Shown here in pieces: positions 1-9,800 of a stretch of DNA of 64,000 nt. Under the pieces are notes generated by a model, which saw nothing but the letters and a program-made list of their open reading frames with translations, ran no database searches and was not told the DNA's origin. The translations under genes and the position numbers were made by a program. The first letter of the stretch is position 1; each line of letters opens with the position of its first letter. Origin of the DNA: Ptiloglossa arizonensis (Eukaryota; Arthropoda; Insecta; Hymenoptera; Colletidae); assembly GCF_051014685.1 (NCBI RefSeq), contig NC_135056.1, positions 1,798,001-1,862,000 of the forward strand, in the 5' to 3' direction.

Positions 1-949
1 TGCTTTCCTCAGACGCTCGGTGACAGGGCAGGGCCACACTACCACCATCAAGGTCTACACCGACGGTGGCTTCAGGCAGGCTTACGCTTAGACTCTCCTT
101 CGCACACCTCCGCGATCCTCCTACTCGTCAGAACTTTATGAAGGACGATCATCCGGGAGTGACACGTCCCTCCCCACTTGCCGTTGACGACGGAGTATAA
201 GCATGATGCTTCAGGGGCATTTATTTTCAGGGCTAATTGCTTCGGCAGGTGAGTTGTTGCACACTCCTTAGCGGATTCTGACTTCCATGGCCACCGTTTT
301 GCTCTCTTAAGCAACCAATGAATTTTATGGTATCCCATAAGCGTCGACTTAGGCGCCTAAATTCTGCGTTTGGTTCATCCGACAGCGCTAGTTCTGCTTA
401 CCAAAATGGGCCCACTTAGCACTCTGATTCAAAATATCTCATAGCTTCATGATCCAAGCAAGCCAAAGATCTCACCCATTTAAAGTTTAAGAATAGGTTG
501 AGGTCGTTTCGGCCCCTAAGTTTCTAATCATTCGCTTTACCAGATTAAACTCGCATGCGTTTACGAAGGAACGACGTTTACGAAAGAACGAACGCTAATA
601 TGTCCCGGAATCCATACGAATATTATTTTTTTTTTTTCAATGGTTTCATGATACATTTCCTGAGTTGAGAGGAGTATATCATTGAATGATGGGATGTTTG
701 ATAAAGCTAATAAAGTACTCATAGAATCTGTGAGGATAATGTCATGAGTATAGGAGTTTTTGACGCGTGGTTTATAGCAATTACTTCAGCTGTAAAAATT
801 GTAGTATTTAGGACTAATTTAATTGAAAATAGGCATTCAGGGTGATCACTGGATATCCTGTACGTAAATCTAAACATCATCTGATGCATCTTATTTGTAA
901 TTTTTCTAAATTTTCCCACTCCTTTCAAACAGCTCCGCCCCACACATCA
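1..949. other. Transposon-like debris, unassigned
   Basis: No gene was found that can be supported. The first 60 bases read on the plus strand include KVYTDGG, which resembles the start of a retroelement RNase H domain, but the frame is lost at once. Positions 540-950 are AT-rich and lead into the LINE remnant that begins near 950. I see no cellular exon structure. Confidence 0.35.
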
Positions 950-1645
950 GTCCACTTATTACCAGGAGATTGAACATGAACAATCTTACTGAATTCATTT
1001 TTCGTAATCTTTTTCTCTATCCCCCACACCTCCTTCATTATTACCACTGCCCTTTTTACTCGTTTCCTTACACGTGTCATCCAATCTCTATTCCTTTACA
1101 ATTTTATTTCTAGGTATGTAAATTCTTGTACTATTTCTACTGTTTTTCCTTTCCACCTCACTACCATTCTCTTTTCTTTACCTTTTCCTTTCCCAATAAT
1201 CATCAACTTAGACTTAGCCACATTCAAATATAGTGCTTTCTCCTCTAGATATGCCTCCAGTTTTTCCTTACCTTCTGCTTTTTCATTCTCTCACTCTGCT
1301 TCCTCTCCTCTTCCATTCCCTAGGCCTTATCGAAAATTTGTATTCTCCTTATTCCTATCCAAATCCTGCTACCTTATCCATTCACCTTCATTGCATATCT
1401 TTTGGTATCCCAGCTTAGCTACGGCCATTGCTTCTTTCTGTCCTCATCACTTCCACTAACTCTAGATAATGGTCTGTATAGATCCTTTTTCCTGTTAACC
1501 TTCTTTTTTTTATCATTATTTCTTCCTTCTTTTCCTCTACCTTTATATATGTCAATATTACTTATTTTGATTAAGGCTGGTACGTTTTGTGTGTAGTCTA
1601 ATACTATATTGTAAGGATTTTCAACGCCAAGTGTATTTTCCATGA
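950..1645 (-). pseudogene. Non-LTR retrotransposon RT C-terminal remnant
   Basis: Read on the minus strand, this stretch resembles the region after the YADD box of insect LINE reverse transcriptases. It shows LEAYLEEKALYLNVAKSKL (about 1260-1205), then a block rich in K, R and W around VVRWKGKTVEIVQEFTYL, then RVRKRVKRAVVIMKEVWGI (about 1080-1025). That order (thumb, connecting helix, VWGI) is characteristic of a LINE family abundant in ant and bee genomes. The frame is broken by stops, so it is a dead 3' part. It probably belongs with the gag-like remnant just upstream at 1680-2120. Confidence 0.6.
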
Positions 1646-1679
1646 AGCTGGTTAGTTGTTCGTAGTAGGGGATCGTTTG

Positions 1680-2120
1680 ATTGTGTATCGTTTATTTTAA
1701 TTTTAACTGATTCGAATCACCATCGACATTGAAGAAAATTATCCGTTAGGATGGGGTAATTAAAGGTTTCACGTTCATAGTATTGTTATTTATTGTCCTA
1801 TGTTTGTGGTTATTTACTATGTTGACAACGATGTCTTTTGAATCAGGGTAGACGCAGACTCTATTATTTGAAATTCTTGAAATAAAACGAATAGAAGTGA
1901 GGCTGATGATTTTTCCGAGCGCAATTGCATAATCTTTGATCGTGGTTCCCTGTATTGAATCTATTGTTATTGTTTAGTCCTTTTTCGGGACGTTTCCGTT
2001 GGCACACACCATTAAGGTGTATGATTTTCGATTTGGTACAATTGGAGCGGTTTGACTTTCTGTTTCAGTGGTCCCTTGAGGTTCTTCTATGATGAGGTAG
2101 TCCCTGTACTTAGAAACCAT
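1680..2120 (-). pseudogene. LINE ORF1 (gag-like) remnant
   Basis: A minus-strand reading starting at the ATG at 2120 gives a basic, gag-like protein interrupted by stops. It includes SYTLMVCANGNVPKKD, then IALGKIISLTSIRFISRIS and a further stretch ending near KPLITPS. The 'LSSIKFISRIS...' block and its order match ORF1 (gag-like) proteins of insect Jockey/I-type LINEs. It lies directly 5' of the RT remnant in the same orientation, so the two are probably pieces of one internally deleted LINE. Confidence 0.5.
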
Positions 2121-2304
2121 TATGGGTTATTTTTTGGTTGCTCGTGCATCTTGTGTGCATATGTTCACACATATTTACAGATATTTGTACAGTTCTAATT
2201 GACTAGTTTATTTATCGCTCACTTTTACTCTGGCACTCGCGATGTCTCATGAATACGTTTTATCCCTGTGACGGTTGGCACGGAACTAGTTATATGCATT
2301 ATTT

Positions 2305-3500
2305 TACCTCTATAATTCGAATTTAGAATCGCCAAACCTTTATAAGTCAAAATTTACCTCTGTAAATCAAACTTATACAGACGGAATGGCAAACGTATGG
2401 CATGTAAGAACCAAAAATGTTACACAGGCAAACATAGTGAAGTAAACGTAACAATTTTATTAGCGACTAATATGTCAGGAACCGAAAAATTCAAACCGTT
2501 ATACAACATTAATTATTGGAAAATCAAAAAAACCACAATATTTTTCAGGCTGTAATTTATAATCTCTAGATATATCACAAATAAAAAAGCATGAACGACC
2601 GTCGAATTGTTGAAAAACTATTTTATTCGCACATAATTGTACAACTTTCAGCAATATTCCGTCGTTTGAATTAATTAAAGTACAGTTCTTACCACTGAGC
2701 ATTACATCGAAATTACAATTTTTGGACCAAAGAATCGTATAAGATTTCAAAATTTTATATAGAAGAGAAGTCGTTGAAAACATTATATCAGATACAAAAA
2801 AAGTGAAAGGTATATTGTACATCCATTATAATGTTGAAAACTAGCAGACTAGCAGACAAATTGTGACGAAATGTATCTCGGCAAACAATAATGTTTTAAA
2901 ATTTGTGAGTTTTTTATGCGAGAAGAAAATTTTGAAGAATAAATTGGGCCTGTTGTAAATCACAACGTGGAAACTAAATAAAGCCAAGTTTCATCATATT
3001 CAAGACAAAACTCAAAGAAGATTTCGTCAAATATAATGATACTGTTCTCGTTACGGGATTATTAACGGACCACCCAAATACTACATGAAAACATACTTGA
3101 AGATGTAGTCAATGAATAGCCTTTCATTAATGTAACCATCAGTATCAGCTAATGAGGCCAGAAAAGCAGACACATTCTACGATGTTTTATAGAAACATGT
3201 GACGACATTGAAGATAATATATTTTCTGCCTTAATTACCGTTGAAAATGCCATTGATCAACAATCTAACAAATCATTAACACAAAATAAAATTACAAATT
3301 TTTTTAATAATAATCAGTAATAGCTCTTTTGTTTGCAATGAAATTTACTTATGATTATATTTTTTATATATAAAATACATAATTTACCTTTAAAAATTAA
3401 AGTTTTCTTCCTTTGAGTCACTACGATCGGAAAGTTATTAAATATTATATAAAATCTCTGTAAGTCAAATTTTGGTATATTGAACCTCTCTTACCAGGAA
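2305..3500 (+). mobile_element. pogo/Tigger-like DNA transposon remnant
   Basis: The left end (about 2310-2375) carries repeats of the form CCTCTATAATTCGAA / CCTCTGTAAATCAAAC. The right end (about 3453-3490), reverse-complemented, reads as a GGTTCAATATACC...TTGACTTACAGAGA type terminus. Both resemble pogo/Tigger terminal repeats. Just before the right end, a plus-strand frame gives DDIEDNIFSALITVENAIDQ followed by QSNKSLTQNKITNFF (about 3200-3310). This resembles the C-terminus of jerky/Tigger DDE transposases, which end in 'K.KKITDFF'. The rest of the transposase is riddled with stops. Confidence 0.5.
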
Positions 3501-3504
3501 AGGA

Positions 3505-4258
3505 GCCAAGGCCTTGTTTTTTGTGGGGGAAATCTTCGAAATACTCGCCCGACACCTTGGGGAGGAATGGGAGGGGGTGGGGATGTCCCACACCTGGAAA
3601 CGCCAGATACGGAACCTACCTACTAAAACCCACCACGGTGGCCGTCCTCACGTGCACTCCTCCCCGGAGGGCACCGGGAACTAAAAGCATCAAAGCTTTC
3701 GGTGCCCCCCCCCCCCTGCCTCTGTAGCGCGGTCGCCCCGCCCACTCGCGTTCTCACTAGAAGAGGGGCGACGATTGGGGCCGTGAGTCCCAATCTCACG
3801 ACTGCCGGTGGGGATTCAAAGCGCCTCCGTGCCGTCAGCACGGCGTTCAACTTATGTTCGCTCTCGGGAGACAACCTGACCCCTCCCACCCGAGAGCGTC
3901 TCCTCATGGCGAGTTCACCCACCTCCTCGGTGAGGCAGGGGCGGAGGCACAGGGCTGAAAACCAAAGTGCCCCGCCCAATACTGTTAGGGAGGCCTAACG
4001 TTCCCCACCCGGGCACGCTCCCGCTCCCGTCTCCAACCCACGCACCTCCACTTTCTCTCGCTGCCGAACATGGCTTTCACCACGCCCAGCAGCGAAAGAT
4101 CCGCCCCAATTACGTCGACCAGGACACGGTGCTCATCCGCCCGGATAGCACCCGCATCATATGGTAGGTGAATAAGCCATAATCTCTGCCCAGCGACTCC
4201 AACAGAAGTGGCTAGGGGTTGAGACCTGACGCTAACTTTCCGATCGAGTTTCGCTCAA
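3505..4258 (-). mobile_element. R1-like LINE, 5'-truncated copy (copy b)
   Basis: GC-rich island in AT-rich DNA. Read on the minus strand it aligns with the 3' part of the R1-like LINE at 24272-26300. The segment containing GTGTCCTGGTCGAC and AGCGAGAGAAAGTGG (ORF2 end) matches that copy's 25685-25760. The terminal segment that ends next to an A-rich tail at about 3512 matches its 26165-26290. The 3' end therefore faces low coordinates and the copy is 5'-truncated at about 4258. It contains a run of 12 C (3705-3716). The open frames seen here on both strands are by-products of high GC. Confidence 0.7.
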
Positions 4259-4963
4259 GGATAGGGCTTGAAAAACTGAAACTAATGATACTCGATTTCG
4301 AGAGCAGACGGCTTATAGTTTTTGAGATATTTGACTTTAAAATTATTATCGACATTTATTAAATAAAATATAATCGCATTTATCAAAACTGAACGTAGCA
4401 AAGTTGATCCAATAATTGACTAATACATACGGTAGTTCATGGGTTCTCAAATCCTGCTGAAAGAATTTTTTTTTATACAAATTGTTTTTTAATTTTCCAA
4501 TCTTGTTTTAGTTGTACGCTACAATATGATATTCTATTTTTAACTCACCTTAAAATATATTTCTTTAAACAATGAATTTAATTTACACTTTGAATATATT
4601 ATACGAAGTGCACTATCCTGGATGGTACCTTTCGTAAAAGTAGTTGGAGTTGAATTTAAAATCTTGTATAAATAGAGAGAAACCATTAATTTTATTTAAA
4701 AGTTTTTTGTATTATCAGTTAATATATGTAAATAAAATACATATTGTGGTTCTACCTTTATGTATGGTGGTATATGTAGTTACACATTCGCTTTGTCTCG
4801 ACGCGTCCTGTTTCCCCTCTTTATCAGGTGACGTGATTGGTAGTAGTTAAAAAAACAGCCAATAATACACTACGAGTAAGACGATGTGTTCATACAAATG
4901 TGAGTAATTCACTGCGACCAATTATACCCGCATTCCTTTCAATTATCAATTTCCCAGCAACGC
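4259..4963. other. Intergenic, candidate promoter of the 62-aa gene
   Basis: AT-rich with no supported gene. The 3' end, about 4795-4963, has raised GC, a GGTGACGTGATTGG stretch and two CCAAT-type pentamers (about 4857 and 4918). This is plausible promoter or leader for the small gene that starts at 4964. Nothing else was recognised. Confidence 0.3.
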
Positions 4964-5479
4964 ATGGTAAGTGTGCACTCAATTTTATGAGTAACTTATG
5001 TTTCTAGAAAAAAGGCAAACTGCTTTGCCGCCAGTAGTGCAAACGCGGTAATAAAATTAAATTTACTGTATTTCACGTATCCTTATAATCGAGTGGGTGT
5101 ATGTTCTTCTGCGTGTTTATTTCTCAAAATGTAAGCTTCAGATTGTAAAATGGTACAAGACATTTCAATTTCTCTTAACATGAGAAATATGAATGTTTTG
5201 CTTGCTCCATTGTATAGTAACATGTTAAGATTATGTTGTTTATTTTATTAAAATGTCATAATAAAATCATCTATAATTAAATGCATGTAATAGGATGAAA
5301 ATACGGACGCAAACGCAGTTGCAACGATCAATGAACCGGACGAATCGGAGCAACAAGGAATAACCGAAAATGAACAAGCAATTGAATTTACAACACAGGA
5401 TGGCCAAAAAGTTCGTTTAATTACCTCTTATCATGTTGATCCAATACAACTTGCTTCCGAGTACCTGACTATTGTATAA
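4964..5479 (+). CDS. Hypothetical 62-aa acidic protein, two exons
   Basis: The proposed exons are 4964-4966 and 5294-5479. The first coding exon would be the ATG alone, followed directly by a consensus GTAAGT donor. The second exon begins after TAATAG and continues in frame to TAA at 5477-5479. The product starts M-DENTDANAVATINEP, has an acidic, glutamine-rich first half, and ends in a more ordered-looking QDGQKVRLITSYHVDP and SEYLTIV tail. There are no membrane segments, cysteines or zinc motifs. I do not recognise the family. Support comes from the splice sites, a moderate-GC coding-like exon inside AT-rich DNA, and a promoter-like upstream region. It could instead be the first part of a longer or alternative transcript, although no further exon is visible before the LTR element at 5736. 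Confidence 0.45.
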
Positions 5480-5819
5480 ACTTTAAAAATTGCACACTCC
5501 AATATTGTATATTGGTTATTTTAAATGTTATTCTTTGTATTACATTAAGTTCCTTTGTACTTGGTAAATCTTGTTTTCAACTGATAGATTAATTGTAAAG
5601 AAAACCACTTCGATTTTAAAATATGAATAGCAATTAATTTATTAATTAAATCCCTTAAAATTACTCTATGTAAGATTATAACAATAATAAATATTTAAAA
5701 CTGCTTTTATTGTTTCTAAATTTTGTTCTTTAATATGTGGCGGCACTACCCACGCTTGCCACCAGAGGGAAACTCACCACCAACCGTTTCCCGCAAGTTC
5801 CCGTACCTGCTCCGATCGC

Positions 5820-5827
5820 TATATATA
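5820..5827 (+). promoter_or_regulatory. TATA box in left LTR
   Basis: TATATATA lies 29 bases before the first ribozyme base. With the usual 25-30 nt spacing, transcription would start at or just before the ribozyme's 5' strand, so the first ribozyme would lie at the very start of the RNA. The same box occurs at 6585-6592 in the right LTR. Confidence 0.55.
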
Positions 5828-5855
5828 CGACCTCTTACCGATCTTCCAATGTCCC

Positions 5856-5924
5856 GGCGTATAAGGCAGGGCCTGCTAGGATGCCTTACTGACGAGTCCA
5901 CTAGCAGGCCCGGGATGAAACGCT
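5856..5924 (+). ncRNA. Type III hammerhead ribozyme, left LTR
   Basis: Every element of a hammerhead can be placed. Stem III is GGCG (5856-5859) with CGCU (5921-5924), plus U5860 pairing with A5920. The cleavage base is A5861, giving a GUA site cut between 5861 and 5862. Stem I is UAAGGCA (5862-5868) with UGCCUUA (5882-5888), 7 perfect pairs. The core box is CUGACGA (5889-5895). Stem II is GUCC (5896-5899) with GGAU (5913-5916). The second core box is GAAA (5917-5920). The one departure from consensus is a G-U rather than G-C pair closing stem II (5896/5916). Loop 1 (5869-5881) and loop 2 (5900-5912) are complementary over 11 nt, consistent with a loop-loop contact. The open end is stem III, hence type III. 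Confidence 0.92.
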
Positions 5925-6500
5925 TATCCCCACTTCCTTTTCCTATTTCCGTTCACTCCTTTCTAACATACTTTAAAATAGCGCCGCCAAAGTGGTGACC
6001 CCGTCTAAGAACCAACGCAACCTTCTGGACAGCAGCACAGCAGCAGTACAGGTGCAGCACAAGACGATGGAAGGAACGCAACGTAAAGGCCGATTTTTCG
6101 TAAATCCCCCTCTCCGAGGGTTGACTCCTCGACCTGCCAGCGACGACACGAACGCTATACTCCCGGCTAACCATCAGGATCAACCCCAGGAGGACAGCAG
6201 GCAGCTTGTCGACATTATTCACCGACCACACCGATGCGTTTCATAAATACTGGTACGCGCACGCATCAACGTCGGACAACAAGCGAAAACGCGGCTTGAG
6301 CAAACGATGCTCGCCACGCGTATTCCGCAATCGACAGCAGCTGGGCCTTACTACGAAAAAGAAGCATTCTTCTCTTCCACCGCTCTGGACAACCTCCTCC
6401 TGTGCCTGTTGTGACAAACCGAACTACGGAACAAATACCTACGCCACTGGGACATCAGGACGGAACTTCAAAGTATCGTTTACCACTGGCAAGGGGGTTA

Positions 6501-6754
6501 TGTGGCGGCACTACCCACGCTTGCCACCAGAGGGAAACTCACCACCAACCGTTTCCCGCAAGTTCCCGTACCTGCTCCGATCGCTATATATACGACCTCT
6601 TACCGATCTTCCAATGTCCCGGCGTATAAGGCAGGGCCTGCTAGGATGCCTTACTGACGAGTCCACTAGCAGGCCCGGGATGAAACGCTTATCCCCACTT
6701 CCTTTTCCTATTTCCGTTCACTCCTTTCTAACATACTTTAAAATAGCGCCGCCA
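6501..6754 (+). repeat. Right LTR, 254 bp
   Basis: Direct repeat of 5736-5989, offset exactly 765 bp. It carries the same TATA box and ribozyme. The open frame running from about 6206 through this LTR is accidental, because the LTR sequence also reads open where it occurs alone. Confidence 0.88.
6621..6689 (+). ncRNA. Type III hammerhead ribozyme, right LTR
   Basis: Same 69-nt motif as 5856-5924, predicted to cut between 6626 and 6627. The left and right cut sites are 765 nt apart. Double cleavage would therefore release 5862-6626 as a unit-length RNA with 5'-OH and 2',3'-cyclic phosphate ends, suitable for ligation into a circle. Confidence 0.92.
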
Positions 6755-6834
6755 AAAATATATTTGAAACATACAAAATTCATACTTTATGAAATTTTAT
6801 TTACCAACATATTTAAATTACAACCATTAATTTC

Positions 6835-9800
6835 CTAAATATCAGCTTCTTTACAAAGTTGATACAATCGACTTAAATGTTCATCATTTTCAATAGCATG
6901 ATCCTTTTTCAACAATTCTGCTTTCAGGGAAGAACCAATGAAATCTTTGTACCCTATTAATTTTGTTCCGACTTCCAATGTATTCACCCACACTGTGTTT
7001 TTCAGATGTAGATTTACCTATAAAGTTAATCTTGTATTATGTTCTGTATATGAGACATAGAAAATGTACAAAACGAATAATTTACCGTTCCAATCACATA
7101 AGATCTTTCATCTACATTTTCTCTAAACCACTGACACACAGTGTCAAATACAAAATAATTCCAAGTATATTCATCATCGTGCGGAACTATACCAACTAGA
7201 AATACTTCCATTACTCGTGTTGGATACTTTACAAATTCTTCTGGCATGTGTAATAATCTATATGTCTAGAATAAAAAAAATTACATTAAAAACATGTTGT
7301 ACCATATTTCTTTAAGTTATTTTTCTAATTATTATATTTGATTACGAACATTCACGTTTTTAAAAATGACTCCATTGTCAATGCATCTTACATCTACAAA
7401 TTTTGGAATATTTGTATTTGTTTCTTTCTTAATATACAGAATTTGTACTCTTTTAAAACTATCTATTGGTTCTTCTAAACCAAGTATAGATCCTACATTT
7501 ATTACCTCACATATCCTCCTATGTACAGAAATAAAAGCAAAAAATATATAATATAATTTTTTTAATATTTTCATTATATTTTAAGTTAATTAATGAAAAA
7601 CAGATATAGTAATATATTAACCTGTTCCCAAAACATGAATAAAACTCTTGAATTTTCGTAGTAATTTCTAAGTATTCTATATTAGAGAATTCTACTTCTT
7701 CCAATGTATCAAATTTAATATAAGACACAATCCTAGCAGAAATGTGTGTAACATCATGTATATTAAGTACTCGAAGTTTCACCTTGTCATTTCTAGAACA
7801 GAAAAAAGTTATTATTAAAACTTTCTGCTGAATTTGAAAATCAAAGTTTCTATTTACATTCGAATATTCATAATTGGTGCATCAACTTTTGGAATTATCC
7901 TATGTCGAAATGTACAAGAATGGCTAGTGTGACATAATCCCCACAACTTCATATTGATACAAAATGGCTGATTCTCTTTCTTTATTTCTAAACTGGTTTT
8001 TATGTGCTAAAAATGTAAAAATTTTACAATAAATTAACTATTTTTAATATTATTTACATTCAAGTAAGTAACAAATGTACATGTAAATTAATTCCTCTAT
8101 CATTTTTATAAATACCTCAATGTTTTTTAACATATTTTGAGAGATTGTAACATTCATGCGTTGCATTATTTTTATTATACTTAAAAATTGTATATCACTG
8201 TTTTCATCAACCATAATAGTTACTTCACAATTAGAGTTTTCCTTAAAGAATTTAAGCAAATGATTATTTTGTATTGAATTATTTAAAATGTATAATAATG
8301 TAGCAGTATACCATTTGTAAATTTTCTAAAAGTGTTGAAAACCGAAAATTGAATTGAGTCTTGAAGGGCAGAGAGACTGAATAGTGTATTAACCAAATTG
8401 CAGTTGTTATATGTAAATCCGACAAAACTTCATCTGTGCATATTAATACTGGATAGAAGCCACTTACACAAGCATCCCAACACTGTTTGATACCTACGTT
8501 AAAGAAACAATTTTGAAATACAATTTCAAAATAATATATTGAAAATTGATATCTTTATACCTTGTAAATGAATAATGTTCATATCTTCATGAGCTATAAG
8601 GGTATCTTTATATTGTCTTAAAAATTTATGCAATTCTTTAGCCTCATCACTATCCATACAAACAATTACAGTTCTTGATTTAGAATATTTGTCGCCTAAT
8701 AAATCTGTAATAAAATCATTTTTTCTTTATTGCTATAAGAACACAATTATCTAATTTAAATTTTTCAAATAATTAAGTTTTACCTAAAATCTTTTTATCT
8801 TTACTCTTTGAATTCATTATGTACATCTTTGGAAGTACGGATTTAAAAATAGCAGCTTCTATAAAAGATGCTACACATATAAATGGATTGTCCATTAAAA
8901 TACAAGCAATTCTTTTTAAGCGTTGCGTCCAATGCTTAGCAGTTACTACAATTTGTAATGAAGTACTCTTATTTTTCAATTCTCTGTTATAAATGATTTG
9001 ATGTTTTTTAAATAACTTAGTTATCTAGAAAAAATCATTTTTATACTTTCAAAGCAAGAACTATATTTTTGTAAAAAGAGATAAATGAAAAAAATTATGA
9101 AAATTTACAGAATCATAGTACTTATCCAAAATTATGTCACCGTCATCCAAAATTAAATATTGAAGATTTTCAAAATTCAATAATTTTTTGTTTTGATCCA
9201 TAAAACGTGACAAAAATCTTGGTGTAGATACTAAAATCTGACATCCATTTAACATTTCAGCCTGAAAATTCATCACTTAAATGCATTTTTTTTTGCTAAG
9301 TTATGCTAGAAATATTACTTGGAAAGTTTACTTACCACTAATGACCTTTCTGATTTATCATTAATTGCAGCAACACATTTTATGTTTTTATAGCTTTGTA
9401 AAATTGTTGTACACAAAGCATGAACTCCTAATACTTCAGAAGAGGAAGAACATAATATTACTGCAGTTGGATTTTTCATTCCTTGAGGAACCTGTTTCAA
9501 ATTATGGAACTCATAAAAGTAAAAAGATTTATTCAAAAACGATGAAATACCTCCCTTCTTCAAATGGGTTTATTTCAAATTCTACATATTTATAAATGTA
9601 TATGATTGACATCAATGTTCATTATGAAATTTTTCCTAATTGTCTATAAGAGGCATAATACAAGAGTGAGTGGAAATGTCGCTGGACGATAATCAAAATA
9701 AATGAATATTTCTATATTTTAAGTAATTAATAAATTCATACGTGTGAAAAATTAAAAATATTTTAATAAAACTTTAACTAAAAAAAATTGCAAGGTTTTA

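Larger units (their letters stand above)
5736..5989 (+). repeat. Left LTR, 254 bp
   Basis: Starts TG and ends CA. Its outer 7 bases (TGGCGGC/GCCGCCA) are inverted copies of each other. It contains a TATA box at 5820-5827 and a hammerhead ribozyme at 5856-5924. It appears identical to the right copy at 6501-6754, so the insertion is recent or was recently homogenised. Confidence 0.88.
5736..6754 (+). mobile_element. Short LTR element carrying hammerhead ribozymes (TRIM/retrozyme-like)
   Basis: Two direct repeats of 254 bp, 5736-5989 and 6501-6754, appear identical. Each begins TGTGGCGGC and ends GCCGCCA, and they enclose 511 bp with no convincing protein. A candidate primer-binding site starts 3 nt inside the left LTR (TGGTGACCCC at about 5993). 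A purine-rich tract (GGCAAGGGGG) stands just before the right LTR. This is the layout of a terminal-repeat retrotransposon in miniature, which must be mobilised by proteins from another element. Each LTR contains a TATATATA box and, about 30 nt downstream, a complete type III hammerhead ribozyme. No perfect target-site duplication is visible (flanks ...TTTAATA and AAAATAT...). It lies between the 62-aa gene and the 3' end of the TDRD12-type gene. Confidence 0.88.

Noticed and set aside
3521..4167. Cluster of proline/arginine-rich open frames on both strands
   Set aside because: Low-stop GC-rich 3' part of an R1-like LINE; frames do not correspond to the LINE protein except for its very end.
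6206..6838. 210-codon open frame across the right LTR of the short LTR element
   Set aside because: Its second half is the LTR translated, the same reading as in the left LTR (5736-5989); no protein domain, and the sequence is explained by the LTR and ribozyme.
8240..8320. A frameshift in the TDRD12-type helicase domain
   Set aside because: A 70-nt intron (8311 to 8242, GTATAC...TTTAAG) restores the frame with correct phase, so no damage needs to be assumed.
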